Positions 22,904 through 35,471 are shown, numbered from the stretch's first letter. The stretch is DNA of 64,000 nucleotides from Haberlea rhodopensis (GCA_907163345.1 CAJQUN010000036.1:868001-932000); one strand, 5' to 3'. A program made the numbers and translations. Notes: a model not told the origin generated them from the sequence alone.

Positions 22904-23953
22904 TCAACAGCTCGAAGTATGTGGATTAATGTCATGCACGTCGCAATGTCTCAACCGCTCACCATTTACCACACAAGTGCCTAGAATAGGATCACTTACC
23001 TTAATTGCTCCATGAGCATAGACAGTAGTCACCGTGAATGGTCCAACCCATGAAGCTTTTCGCTTGCTTTGGAAAATGCGAGGTGGTGGCGCTTTATGCA
23101 ATTGCACTGTCTCTCCCTTCATGAATGTCCTTTTCTCCTTGAGATTCTTAGCCTTCTTTGACTTTATCATGTCATGGCTCTTGCCTTCTTTAGTCTCTAG
23201 CTCGGTCTTCACGTCCACCTCTTTAGTGCCTTGCACCACATCAACAAGCAAAGTGTCAATCATGTTAACTTTTAGATAATCATGCTCGTTGTGTGCGTGT
23301 GTTGAAGATTTGAACATATTGAATGTAACCCGATCCTCCCCTACACGGAGGATCAACTTCCCTTCTTCAACATCAATGATGGCTCTTCCAGTAGCCAAGA
23401 ATGGGCGTCCCAGGATTAATGGCATTCTCACATCCTCCTCCATATCCAACACTAAGAAATCCACCGGGAAGGTGAATTGATCTATCTTTACAGGTACATC
23501 TTCAATGATTCCTAGTGGATAGGTGATGGACTTGTCCGCCATTTGCAACACTACTCTTGTGGGCTTCGGCTCTCCCAATCCAAGTCTCCTAAAAACAGAC
23601 AAAGGCATCAAGTTCACACTAGCACCCAAATCACATAATGATTTAATAGAAGAAATAGGCCCAACAGTGCAAGGAATAGAGAAACTCCCTGGATCTTTTA
23701 ACTTCGTGGCCGATTTCTTTTGCACCATAGCACTACATTCCTCAGTCAAAAAGACAGTCTCGTGCTCTCCCACTTTCTGCTTCTTAGACAACATTTTCTT
23801 TAAGAATTTGGCATAATTAGGCATTTCTCGTAATGCATCAATAAAGGGTATATCGATATGCAAATTCTTAAGCGTGTCTAAAAATTTGGCAAAGTTTGAA
23901 TCAACCTTCGCCCTATTAATTGCTGCAGGGAATGGGAGAGGAATGTGTACCTT
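22904..23953 (-). pseudogene. Athila protease fused in frame to integrase C-terminus
   Basis: The frame continues from gag after a single TAA (23954-23956). It carries HIPLPFP, NYAKFLKKML, then a retroviral aspartic protease whose active-site motif is DLGASVNLMP (DLGA is usual in Athila) with the flap/ILGRPFL region. Around codon 240 of the ATG-initiated frame it passes directly into KGETVQLH, WVGPFTV, and CVVNGERLRHCD, which is the C-terminal domain of an Athila integrase. Reverse transcriptase, RNase H and the integrase zinc finger and catalytic core (normally well over 1000 residues) are absent. The join keeps the frame open. It is a deletion derivative; a protease-tail protein could in theory be made. 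Confidence 0.88.
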
Positions 23954-25206
23954 TTATTGTGGTGAGATCGGTACAGTGGCTCCAGTGGACTTACCCCTGT
24001 TGCAAGGTTGTTCCTTCTCCTCTTGCTTCATTGAAATCTTTTTCGTTTCCTTCTCAGCACCAAGTTCCTTTCCACTCCTCAAGGTCACGGCATTGGCTTG
24101 CTCCCTTGGATTCCTCTCGGTGTCACTCGGCAGAGTTCCTTGTGCTCTTCCAGCCACGATGGTTGCCAATTGTCCGACTTGAGTTTCCAAATTTTTGATA
24201 GATGCATCTTGGTTACTCATCCTGGTCTCAGTAGATGATATAAACTTGACAAGTAATTCCTCCATGCTCGGCTTTGGTTGGTAACCTGGTTGTGGTTGGG
24301 GGTTCAAAACATTCTTTTGGTCGGACCAAGAGAAGTTTGGATGATTCCTCCACGGTTGGTTATAGTTGTTGGAGTAAGAATTACCCTGTTGTGGCCTGTT
24401 TCCTACAAAGTTAGCATTTTCAGTAGATTGCACAAAAGGATTACCTGCCTGGCATTCCGTGCTCTTATGGTTGCCTCCACACAAATCACATATGACCACT
24501 TGAGCTTGCATCGCTGTCATGCTAAAGCCATCCATTTTCTTATTCAACGCCTCCAATTGAGCTTTTATTGCTGTTACCTCATCAACTTGGTGCACCCCTA
24601 TCGGTCTCTTGGGCACATTTCTTTCGGACTGCCACTGGTAACTGTTGGCTGCCATTTCTTCCAAGAGTGTGTAAGCTTCCTCAGGTGACTTTCTCATAAT
24701 CGTACCTCCTGCTGCTGCATCAATCATGGATCTATTAGCAGAAAATAACCCATTGTAAAATGTTTGTACCTGAAGCCAAATCGGAAGGCCATGATGTGGG
24801 CATCTTCGAAGTAGATCCTTGAAGCGCTCCCAAGCTTCATACAGTGTCTCCGGATCATGTTGCATGAATGTGGTGATGTCATTGGGCATCTTAGCTGTCT
24901 TGGAGGGGGAAAGTATCTTGATAGGAAGGTTTGAGCCATCCCCTCCCAAGTAGTGATTGACCCTGCAGGCAATGAATTCAACCAGCTCTTAGCTTTATCA
25001 TTTAATGAAAAGGGAAAGAGTCGTAACCTGATGGCGTCGTCAGTGACGCCATTGTGCTTGAATGTGTCGCATATCTCCAAAAAGAGAGCATTAGGATCAT
25101 CAGTAGGCGATCCTCCGAATTGCACAGAGTGTTGAATCATCTGAATTATGGCAGGCTTGGTCTCGAAATTATTAGCCTGGATCCTTGGTCTTGTGATGCT
25201 AGACAT
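23954..25206 (-). pseudogene. Athila gag (frameshifted)
   Basis: Starts MSSITRPRIQ. Retrotrans_gag capsid segment: FLEICDTFKHNGV, AIRLRLFPFSL, AKSWLNSLPAGSITTW, then LSRYFPP. A one-base shift in the ggaggggg homopolymer near 24904 moves the frame. In the second frame follow SKTAKMPNDITTF, LYEAWERFKDLLRRCPHHGLP and a zinc knuckle CDLCGGNHKSTEC (C-X2-C-X3-H-X4-C), then a Gln/Asn-rich tail and a stop TAA before the protease. Gag coats element RNA in virus-like particles. This copy is inactive unless frameshifting compensates. Confidence 0.9.
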
Positions 25207-25537
25207 GGTGCCTTGAAAAGATGGTTGTGCCTAGTCCATCATGGACCTTATAATTGGCACTTCATCATTATGTTGTTCACCATTCCCTCGATTGTTCTCA
25301 GCCATCTCTCTTGTTTCTTTTCGAAGTCTTCTGCAAGTTCGTTCAATCTCTAAGTCGAGTGGCTCTAATATAGGTCTGTCACTTCGTAGCATGCACTACA
25401 AAGACAACTCCCTGCAAAATTCAACACAACGAAGGAAGAACAGTAATGAAATCGTATAAACCGTAATAAAAATAATTATAAAAGAAAAAATGGCTAAATT
25501 ATAGTCAACTAATCTCTTATGATATTACTTAAACTAG

Positions 25538-25555
25538 TCCCCGGCAACGGCGCCA
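25538..25555 (-). other. Athila primer-binding site (tRNA-Asp)
   Basis: Minus strand TGGCGCCGTTGCCGGGGA, complementary to the 3' end of plant tRNA-Asp, a few bases from the LTR edge at 25562. Confidence 0.9.
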
Positions 25556-25561
25556 AAAACT

Positions 25562-26938
25562 TGATCGCTTTTATTTTAAACAGTTATTTCGAGCGATTCT
25601 ACCGCAAGTGCACGGTGTCAAGTTTTAGTATAATGATCTAGAAGTAAGGATTGTCGAACCCACGAGGACTAGTAGTAATTACCAAATTTAACTAGCGTTC
25701 TATATTTAACCTACGAAACTGGTTGAAAGATGAACTAATTTAATCAACTCCAATATTCAACGCACCACAGAGAATTAAGATAATAAACAGTAGAGATAAA
25801 TATCGAGACTTCGGTTCACTTGAGTAATCCCCCACAATTTACCTACTAGTTCTAATTAAAATTAATGCATCTAAGGTGACAAGTTTTCCGATTATATCCA
25901 ATATACTCTCTCGAGCTATATTAAACCTAACACTAAATTGCAGTAAGTAACTCTCGTTCACTTATTTAACAATTCAATGTTGCATACGTTCTATGAAAAC
26001 CCCTAGCCTTCGATTACTAGATATCTATAGCTATCACTCGTGTATTTGACGTCATCTCTCGATCTCGGTCTGAAATCCACGGTTTATGTTATTTTTTCCG
26101 TCTTACAATATCATCTCTCGATCTCAATTGCAAACTAACAACATTCAAAGAGTATCTAATTCTTTAAAAGCATTAAAATCAAAACATAAACTCAAAAATA
26201 ACAAAAACTCAATCAAAAACTAGATTTAAAATTGTGGGTTCATACACAAGATCCCCTTGTCTCGATAACAAACTTAGCCTAGCATATTAACGGAAACACA
26301 ACGTTTTATAATATTTAACAGCATCATAAACATTGGAATTCGAAATAAAACTAAACAAAAGTTCAGAAATACTAATGAACACTCGATGTTGAATAGTGCG
26401 TCGATCCGTTGTTCCCGTCTCTAGCTGCGTCCCTTTGAATCCTCTTGAAGGTTTGAAGATGGTGGAGAGTTGAATTCTATGGTGAAAAGTCAGTCTAAAA
26501 AACTCCTAGGGCTGTCCACTTTTTTATCTTAAATAGTGGAGAAGAATCCCCCCTTTTCGTGTAAGACCCAAACTCTTAAAAGGTAATTTTTTTCAGATTT
26601 TCGCGGCTACCGATCGATCGGTAAGATGCACCGATCGATCGGTATTTCCATGAATTAAAATTTTAAGTTACGGCACCTACCGATCGATCAGTAGGATGTA
26701 CCGATCGATCGGTAGAATCTTCAAAATTTACAAGTTGAATTTCTTCGCCGCTTCTTCGCTCGGTTAGCTCAGTTGAGTCTTTTTCATCATTTTAAGCATA
26801 AATTCTCCAATTCCAAAATATCCGACCTTGATTCCTGAAATAAACAAAAACAACACAAAAGCGCATAATATCGTCCAGGAATCAACTTAAACAGTATAAA
26901 AAAAACTAGAATTATAAGTGTAAAAATCACACTTATCA
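25562..26938 (-). repeat. Athila 5' LTR
   Basis: 1377 bp, the same length as the other LTR, with about a dozen differences. One of its four palindromes has mutated (gatcgatcag). The adjacent DNA at 26939 completes a 20-bp palindrome of the invaded solo LTR. Confidence 0.95.
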
Positions 26939-26978
26939 GCTCTCGATCGATCGAGAGCTGATGTCCGATCGATCGAGA
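26939..26978. repeat. Palindrome cluster in the solo LTR, part 2
   Basis: GCTCTCGATCGATCGAGAGC is a perfect 20-bp palindrome at 26939-26958. Its first five bases are the Athila target duplication. A second site (ccgatcgatcgagag) follows at about 26966. Confidence 0.95.
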
Positions 26979-28207
26979 GGCCTGGTTTCATGGCATATTT
27001 TGGGTGATGTTATGGAATCGATGCATGCTTCGCCCGGAGTCTTTTTAAATGGTTAATCGTCATTGATTGATGATATTTTTGGGGATTGTGAACGTGCTTG
27101 GGCACGTGGTTGCATGCTTGAATTTAATTGTGGATTATTAATTGTGTTTAGGACATAATTCATCGGTCACGGACCAAGGCAAAGTGGGATTTGAACTACG
27201 GAATTATAAGGTACGTGCAACGTACGAGCATAGCCTTTTATATTATTGTAACTGTGAAATGCCTGGTTATTTGCATTTGCAATAAATGGATAAATACACT
27301 GAAAATTATACGGTGCCGCTTTGAGCGAGCAATGATTAGAATAATGTCGCCATTGAGCGAACGTCGGTTATGACGCCGCCGCTGTTGAGCGTACGTGGGA
27401 TTAAAATGCCGTTATTGTGGAGCTAGCAATGAAATGGAACTATGGAATCATTAATGAGATATATGGGATGCCTGTAATCATTGTTTAATGATTCGATTTT
27501 ATTGATTTTGGTATCAATATATGTGGAACGGATTAGTTAATCAATGTAATGATTAACTGGCATTTGGGAATTTGATGGTTTCGGTTATTTTGAGAACAGG
27601 AACAGCACAGGGGATCCCGGATGAGGATGATGCCATCCAGGATTGTGTTTTAATATTCATAGCATTTACTTATGCAAACTATGAATTGTAATATTGTGCT
27701 TAATCGATTTGGGATATTGGTATGCTCACCCCGTGTGGGTGCTGTCTCTGTTGGGGCAGGTGATTAGGTACATCGATGGCTTTGGAGTTGAGCTCGAGCT
27801 ATGGATTGGAGGTTCTTCCAGGATCGGAGTACCAGTAACGGTATGAGCTCCCTGTTTTATACATTTGATATGCACATACTTATTTGATGCTCGCATGTGA
27901 GCACTATTATGTGTATATGGTATGTATAAAAAGGCAAGGTCATTTCTCTCTTCATTTATGAGTTACATGCAATTATTTATTGAATTGCTAAATGAACTGA
28001 GAACATGTTAGTGTATTATAATTGTGCATGATGTGTATGTGGACTTGGTTGGGGAAAACTGAACACTTAATGGAATGATGCAAAGGAATTCTTATAGTTG
28101 GTGTTATACCATGGTTGCATGTTGCTTTTTCCCCTACATACATGATTATATGCACTAATTGTATGGGTTAATACACTAATAAGGGGTTAAGGCTTGGGGT
28201 CCTTACA

Positions 28208-28465
28208 AACACAAAGTGAGTATTTAAATATAACATAAGTGCATTTTAATACTTTCCGACAATCAGCGTTCTTTGGCCCCGACTGAGACTACTACTGCTT
28301 TTCAGCGCACAAAATGAGTACGTTTGGAACACAAAGTGAATATATGTTAAACACAATAACAAGCTCATTTTAGTTGCAATTGCTTTTCAATACACATAAC
28401 GAGTACTTTTTGAACGTAAATTGGGTATCTTTTAACTGTAAAATAGGTTTAGTTTGAATACAAAC
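28208..28465. repeat. Degenerate ~125-bp tandem array, second island
   Basis: Continues the cacaaagtgagtattt / cgagtactttttgaacg / aaataggtttag phrases of the 14.4-15.3 kb island. It is bounded by two LTR insertions. Confidence 0.65.
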
Positions 28466-28798
28466 TGTGATGTCCGGGGATTAATGGTGTTAATCCCGGT
28501 GTGGTATTAATCCTTGATGGATTTTTAATTGTGGCAATTAGGAATTAATTGCGGATTTGGGTCTCCCAAGATTGTCAAATCGGGCATTTGGGATCGTTGG
28601 ATTCAAAGGTTGAGGTTGTATTCTCATTTTTGGTGGAAAACCTATGAGTTGGATTTTTGGTGGGACTTGGAGTCCAGGGTGCTTTATGTTGGGGCTGGTA
28701 GGGGGATTTGGTGTTGGAGATAGAGTTTTTGAAAACATATGATTTTTAATGAATCATGATGTATTTGTGGAGGCATGGGTATTTCGGAGCATTTTTGC

Positions 28799-28806
28799 TA
28801 TATATA
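28799..28806 (+). promoter_or_regulatory. LTR TATA box (left LTR)
   Basis: tatatata followed about 50 bp later by a CT-rich leader (tctcctctctcccctctcct), a typical plant core-promoter layout for U3/R. Confidence 0.6.
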
Positions 28807-29216
28807 CCAAATGGACTCGGGATTCCGTCATTTGGAATCCATTTCCTCTCCTCTCTCCCCTCTCCTGCGATAACCCATCCCCAAACCCTTTTCCCCTTCC
28901 TCCTTCAAGGAAATTGACGGAGGCTCGATTTAGGAGCCGGATTCTACGAAGATAAGTTGGTAATCTCCTTCCCCTCGCTTTTATCTTCGTTTGGATTGTG
29001 ATTTTGTTGGTTTTGGTTGAGTTTTGGGTTTAGTTTGATTTGGGTGATTTTGGTAAAAATCATAAATCTTTTGGGTTTGTTTTATTTTGGGTTGAGCACC
29101 CTTGTTGGGGGTCCTTGTGTGTGGATTTGTTGTGGTTTTGAGTTGGGAGGAGTTGGGGTATGTTTTGTGGAGGTTTCAAGCTTTCAAAAATGGTGTTTTC
29201 GGGTTGCAGGTCGCGG

Positions 29217-29412
29217 CGATCGATCGCCCGTTTTTGGCGATCGATCGCGCGCAAGCAGTGGGCTTTTCAGCAAGGTGGCGATCGATCGCTACTTTTGGGC
29301 GATCGATCGCCTCGCGCCAGTAAGGTCTATCGATCGATTGCTATATCGAGCGATCGATCGCCGAGGGGCTAGCGATCGATCGCCCGGCATAGCGATCGGC
29401 GATCGATCGCCA
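29217..29412. repeat. Palindrome cluster GGCGATCGATCGCC in the left LTR
   Basis: About eight sites in under 200 bp, most keeping the full CGATCGATCG core. One is decayed (atcgatcgattg). The corresponding site in the right LTR is still intact (gcgatcgatcgc), so the decay happened after insertion. Confidence 0.95.
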
Positions 29413-31047
29413 GCAAGGTTTGGTTGGTTTTCTTGGCTTTTTCATGGGATTTTGGATTTGCGACTTAAATGGTCGGCTTCCGGGGCAATGTTCACATTCC
29501 AATGGGAATGTTATGATTTTAAAATGGTTTGGTTGGAGCCAAGTTAAATTAACGGAACTCCCGATTGAGTTTTTGGGCTATCTTTTAAACGTTTTAAAGG
29601 AATATTTTGGGGGTATTATGCATGCTTAGCCAGAGGGCTTTTATTTTGGTAATCGTCATGAATTGACGATATGATTGGGAGCTTTGAACGTGCTTGGGCA
29701 CGTGGTTGCATGCTTATGTTTGATTGTGAATTATTTGTGTTTTAGCACATGCTTCTTGAGGAATGGGACTCAAGCAAGGTTTGGCTTGGACTGAGGAGAC
29801 TTGAGGTACGTATGACGTACGGGCATAGCCTATTATAGTGTTGCAACTGTAAAATGCACGGTATGTGATAATTGTATGAAATGGGCATTGGAACACATGG
29901 TGTGTGATAATTGCATTATATGGATATTGAAATATGTGACATGTGGTAATTGCATCGAATAGGTATTGAAATGCATGGTGCATGATACTTACTATAAATG
30001 GATAATGATATGCATGGTAAATGGTATTTGCGTCAAATGGATTATACATTGGGAACCATATGGTGCCGCTTTTGAGCGAGCAATGATTTGGGATGTTGTC
30101 GCCATTGAGCGACCATCGGTTATGACGCCGCTAGTGTTGAGCGTGCGTGGGATTTAGAATGCCGCTATTGTGGAGCGAGCAATGAAATAGGAACATGGAA
30201 TCATTGAATTGATTTATGTGATATTTACGGTCTTTTATATAATGATTTCACCGTATTGATTATGGAACTGGCATAACAGAACGGTATTAGTTAATCTATG
30301 TGGCGATTAACTGCCTTTGGGAATTTGATGAGTTTTGGTTATTTTGAGAACAGGGACAATACAGGGGATCCCGGATGAGGGTGTTACCATCCAGGGAATA
30401 TCATTTAAATTATGGCATTTACATTCTGTAAATTATGAATTGCAATATTATGATTATTGGATTGGTGGTATTGGTATGTTCACCCCGTGTGGGGGCTGTC
30501 TCTGTTGGGGCAGGTGTTACAGGTGTAGCAGCGGCTTTGGAGTTGAGCCCGGGCTGTTGATTAGAGGTACTTCCAGGATTGAGGTACCAGAGCTGGTTGG
30601 ATGGCACATAGATCAAGAGTTGAGATCGAGTTGCGCTTGAAATGTGCTTCCAGGGTCGAAGCACCAGTAACGGTATCCAGTAGAGTATTTTATGCATTAG
30701 ATACACGCGTGTTCATTGGGTGCTCTTACATGAGTACATTTTACGTGTATATGGAATGTATAAATGGGCTACGGCTCTTCTCTTTTCATTCATGGTTTGC
30801 ATGCAATTAAATACGGAATTGCCAAATGAACTGAGAGCATGTTAGTGTATTTTAAAGGTGCATGTTATATAAATAATCTTGGTTGGGGAATTTGAATATT
30901 ATGCGGATAGAATGCAAGAAATTTTCTGGATAGCATATGGTGTTGCACTTGCACATGGCATTTCCCCATGATAACATGATAATGTGCACTAATGGTATGG
31001 ATTAATACACTAATTACGGGTTAAGGGCACGGGGGTCCTTACATTCG

Positions 31048-31059
31048 TGGTATCAGAGC
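31048..31059 (+). other. Primer-binding site (tRNA-iMet)
   Basis: TGGTATCAGAGC, four bases after the LTR end. Confidence 0.93.
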
Positions 31060-31389
31060 AGTGGTTAGCTCTTTGGGGCTGTTGAGGGCCTAGGAAAATG
31101 ATAATGGGAATGAGAAGCACATACTTATGCATGATGGTAGTTAGTGTTGCGTGGCACAACTATATTGCTTAAGTGCATTTATGATATGTGTTCATAATTG
31201 GAATATGTTATTGCTAACCATGGTGGTTGCAGGGTCATATGAGACATGGACTATGCATTACGGTTGCATAGATATACATCGGAGTGATGATTTTAATGCT
31301 TTGCCGCTAAATGTTGGAGCGAGGTGCATGAAAATACACTCATGGCGATGTTTATTGGAATACGGGTTATGCATTACGGTTCCATGCAT

Positions 31390-31820
31390 GTCAAAGCGAT
31401 GGTAAATGCCGCTGTCACGTCGAAGTGATGATGCCGCTGTCATGCCGAAACAATTATTGGAATATGGATTATGCATTATGGTTGCATGCATGGTGTAGCG
31501 ATGTGAATACTTGCCGCTGTCATATTATAGCGATGAAGAATATTTGCCGCAAATATGTCGAAGCGAAGGATAATACCGCTGTCATATTACTATTGCGAGG
31601 GATATTATGCCGCTAATATGGCAAAGCGAGGGGTATTTCTGCTGTCATGCCGGAACGATGGTAAATGTCGTTGTCGTGTCGAAGCAATGGTAAATGCCGC
31701 TGTCACGTCGAAGCGATGGTACCACCGTCATGTCGAAGCGATGATGCCGCTGTCGTGTCGAAGCGATGATACATGCCGCTGTCACGTCGAAGCGATGATA
31801 CCGCTGTCATGACGTAGCGA
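31390..31820 (+). repeat. Irregular minisatellite: gccgctgtcatgtcgaagcgatg units
   Basis: Units of roughly 27-45 bp recur many times, each pairing gccgct with a following agcgatg. They are variable in length and strongly related to the 31-bp array just downstream. Confidence 0.8.
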
Positions 31821-31869
31821 TGCGATCGGGAACAAAGTACTACATGGGTGTGAGTACCTCTTGAGTCCG

Positions 31870-32075
31870 CGATTATTCCGCTATTCTATCGGCGATGGTT
31901 CATGCCGCCGGGTATTCTATTGGCGATGGTTCATGCCGCCAGGTATTCTATTGGCGATGGTTCATGCCGCCAGGTATTCTATTGGCGATGGTTCATTCCG
32001 CCGGGTATTATATTGGCAATGGTTCATGCCGCTGAGTATTCTATTGGCAATGGTTCATACCGCCAGGTATTTATA
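31870..32075 (+). repeat. 31-bp tandem repeat, about 6 copies
   Basis: ggtattctattggcgatggt... recurs at 31911, 31942, 31973, 32004 and 32035 with an exact 31-bp period and outlying partial copies. Confidence 0.93.
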
Positions 32076-32306
32076 GCGATGTTTTATGCCGCTGACTTTA
32101 TGGCGAGCGATCATGCCGCCGATTCTATAGCGATGGATTATACCGCTATGAGTGTAGCACTGGATTATGCCGCCTACGAGCGATGGATGCTGCTTATGTA
32201 CCGCTGGTGGATGATGGATACAGGTATTCCGCTATCTTGATAGCGATGAGGTATGACATATTACTTTTGTTATCATCAGAGTGAATATTATGTATTATTT
32301 TATACC

Positions 32307-32500
32307 GTCATGTGTTTGACGATGAGATTATGGATGTCGTATATCGACATGTGCCGTCATGTGTTTGACGATGAGATTATGGATGTCGTATATCGACATG
32401 TGTCGTCATGTGTTGACGATGAGATTATGGATGTCGTATATCGACATGAGCCGTCATGTGTTTGACGATGTTATTTGGGATGTCTATGTGGACGCGTGGC
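32307..32500 (+). repeat. 49-bp tandem repeat, about 3.5 copies
   Basis: gtcatgtgtttgacgatgag... starts at 32307, 32356, 32405 and 32453. One unit has lost a single t. Confidence 0.93.
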
Positions 32501-32818
32501 GTCGTTTTGGCGAATAATACATTCGTGATTATGTATTTGGTTGTATGGTTTGAGTGCCGATGGTGGGCACATGGTAGGGTGGGTCACTAGTTGACGAGAC
32601 CTTTTTGCCGAACAGGTTGCTCGATGGATTATTGGATGCATTGTACCGGTGAGTGTACCGCATCATGTAATAGAGGTAAATATTTGTCGAGTAGTAATAC
32701 CTTTGGGTATACTCGCTGGGATGGCTAAGGCCAAGTGATTGGTGGTAAGAGTAGTCATTGAGGAAACTACTCGCTTATTGTCGTGATATGTGGTAGACTT
32801 GGTCACACCCACCCCTGA

Positions 32819-35471
32819 TGTAAGGCCCCAACACTTAAACTCGTCATTAGTTCATTTATGACGTCGTATATGTATAAATTTTTCATTTTCTTTTCCCATT
32901 CTTTCAAAAGAATCATTTCAGGCTTCGCATATCCCCATGACATAAATAATAACATGATACGATTACTTCTACAAGAATGAGACTCGAATATTTCACCAAT
33001 TATCATCACCCATTGCACCACTTTTACATTGTGGGTTTTTATAAAAATTTGGGCAGAGTCTCCCCATAAATCGGGCTATCCGAAAATAAAACACGTCACA
33101 AAAATAACTCCCGACCAGGGAAAAACACAATGCAAAAAGGTAATCAAAACCATAAGTAAATTCCCAGCCAGGAAAGCACAAAACTAAAAAGGTATAAAGG
33201 TGGACTCCCAACACCATTATACAGTCCATATACATGTATTAAATGGCTCACAGACGAGCGATGAATAATGAATATTAATTTACTCGCATATAACGCATTC
33301 TCTCATTTACCAATACTGATACCATGCCCCTGGTAGTACTCCACTCCAATATGTCGGACTTACTTCAGAACCAATGTCATACCTGTTTTACCTGTTTCAA
33401 CAGAAACAGCCCCCACACAGGGTGAGCATACTCCAACTCAATATTCAATCACAAATCAATATACAAAATTGTAATGCAACAATTTAGATTATTCAAAACT
33501 CATAAAATATACTCCCTGTACAATTCCGAATTTCTATAGCTTCCACGCACTGTTCCTGTTTCAAGCTCACACACTTTCATAACGTCAAGTTTAGTATCGT
33601 CACTAAAAATATGATATTCAACAACACTATGAATTCAATACAACAACAATCTATTATTTATGCTCAATCATAAATAATTCCACATCAATGCAAACATGAT
33701 TATCCCTCTATCTCATTCTCGACACTTCCTCATATAGCTCATGCTCAAGGCATCAATACTCAACTAGTATACTCGGATCACGTACCACTACGTGTCTCTC
33801 ATACCACATGTATATACACATATTCTTTTCTTTACTCATATCCTCGGCTCACGTACAACTACGTATCCACCATACCTCGTATATTAAACTCAATTATCAA
33901 ACTCAAACACTTAACCTGAAATATCATATTCAAAATACATGTGTATATGAATGTATAAATACTAGGTATACCTGCTCGTACGTCACCACGTACCTAATAG
34001 TTGAAGACATGGTAGACCATCCCAACGTCCAGAAAATCTGTAGAATCTGAGCAAATTTATCACTCAATAGCTTACCGCCCAATCGATATCATTCATGAAC
34101 TTTCAAATTTCAATTCAATCTCTAAATTTAACAACTCAATATTATGATCTCGGTTACATAATCAAGGCAGTCAATGTTACTTCCTTGTACAATTATAAAG
34201 TTAGTTCACACCTTTTTCCTTTAAATATTTAATCTTTCAATGAGGAGATTCCATAACTTAATCAATAAAATCCATACTACTTCCTCATGTCAACATATAT
34301 CTTGTTCGTATGGTTTACTCAACATTCTTCGCATCTAAATAAATATTCCATTCGTATATGAAATCCTTAACTCAGATACACCATAAGAACTTATGCAAAT
34401 CTAACTAATAGTGTATATTTATCATATGATAATCGAACCCACCTTATTTTCCTAGTAACGAAGCATCATTTCACACTTACATGTTGGAATACACACATAC
34501 ATAAGCACTTCCAGCAGTTTATATGCACACAAAACCTTCAAACATCGAACCAGCAGCACTAAGTGGATCACAAAAGGAAAAGGTTTAACCACCAGCCATC
34601 ACTTGGAGCACCAGTCGTGGTTAAAATAACAATTTAACACCAAGGAAAGTTCAAGGAACAACTAAAATTTATAGCAGCAAGATTTTCTGAAAATAGTTAG
34701 GACTTTCATACCAAGAACTTCAACAGATTCAAGGAGGATTTCGAACCAACTGCATCAGAATTTTGAACCAGGATAAAAGCATGTTTTTAAACTGAGATAC
34801 ATCAATTTTCGAACCAAAATTCAACAAATTTTCGAAATATACGAGGCAACAGATTTCAAACCAAGAACTTGAAACTTGAGTCAAAATAACAGCACGATCT
34901 TCGAATATAGGCAACAAATTTAGACCATTATTAACAACATAATGAGACTAAGAACAACAATGCAAATTTCTCCACAAACATCACAAAATCTCGAACCAAC
35001 CAGCTAGCATTCTCAAACCCAACAGCACCAAATTTCGAACCAACAGCATGCAGAGAAGAAAAGAATGAGAGAACTAAATAATCACAAAGATTATACCTTC
35101 AATCCTGTACCAAAATCGTTCGATTTTTGGTTGAGGTTGAGAAGAAATCGAAAATGGGGAAAGAGTGGATGGCAGCCGAGAGCATGAGGGAAAGAGGGAG
35201 AGTGTTTTGTTTAATTTTAAGTCTAGGTTTAAAATAACACCACATTTCCAACTCTACCCCTTTACTATAATAATAATATCTCAACTTCTAATAATAATCA
35301 TAATATTATTATTTAGAATTTCCTTGCCTTTAATAAACACTATAATCTCAACCCGGAATTATTTATCCAACTCCGGCCATAAATATGATGCCCAATAAAT
35401 AAATCCTGCCACATCATACAAATATCATAATTAAATCCATTTGACAATTAATAATTTTTCCGGACATCACA
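32819..35471 (-). repeat. 3' LTR of the nested element
   Basis: 2653 bp, tgtaaggcccc ... ggacatcaca on the plus strand. Several short open frames here recur in the other LTR; they are consequences of the duplication, not genes. Confidence 0.97.

Larger units (their letters stand above)
16188..26938 (-). mobile_element. Athila-lineage Gypsy retrotransposon, internally deleted
   Basis: Two 1377-bp LTRs (16188-17564 and 25562-26938) differ at about a dozen positions. The target duplication GCTCT is perfect (16183-16187 and 26939-26943). In minus-strand order: a PBS complementary to tRNA-Asp, gag (frameshifted), protease fused to the integrase C-terminus with RT, RNase H and the integrase core missing, an extra ORF downstream of pol (split by a solo LTR), and a polypurine tract gggggagt. 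Gene order, PBS type and the extra 3' ORF are typical of Athila. It cannot encode its own reverse transcription. Confidence 0.95.
15292..28207 (+). mobile_element. Tekay-like solo LTR, interrupted by an Athila element
   Basis: It starts tgtgatgcccggg and ends gggtccttaca, flanked by a perfect 5-bp duplication AACAC (15287-15291 and 28208-28212). Removing the Athila insertion and its duplicated target leaves about 2.16 kb with no internal domain, so it is a solo LTR produced by LTR-LTR recombination. It is clearly related to, but diverged from, the LTRs of the 28466-46574 element: same ggggattaa-loop-ttaatccc start, same TATA region, same ctgtctctgttggggcagg block. I place it in the Tekay/Del (chromovirus Gypsy) group by that relationship. 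Confidence 0.9.
28466..31043 (+). repeat. Left LTR (2578 bp) of the Tekay-like element
   Basis: tgtgatgtccgg ... gggtccttaca. It starts with the hairpin ggattaa-loop-ttaatcc. It has a TATA box at 28799, a CT-rich leader, and a splice-donor-like gataagttggtaat. About eight palindromes lie at 29217-29412, and there is a ctgtctctgttggggcagg block near 30500. Confidence 0.95.
31044..32818 (+). other. 5' internal region of the Tekay-like element
   Basis: It opens ttcg + TGGTATCAGAGC + agtggttagctctttggggc. The leader of the nested element is almost the same (ttag + PBS + agtggttgctctttggggc, then ctgttgagggcctagg). The remainder consists of minisatellites; no gag frame is present. Confidence 0.85.

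Noticed and set aside
28749..29629. Overlapping frames rich in RSIG/DRSP words in Tekay-like LTRs
   Set aside because: Translations of the CGATCGATCG palindromes in different frames; duplicated in both LTRs and not genes.
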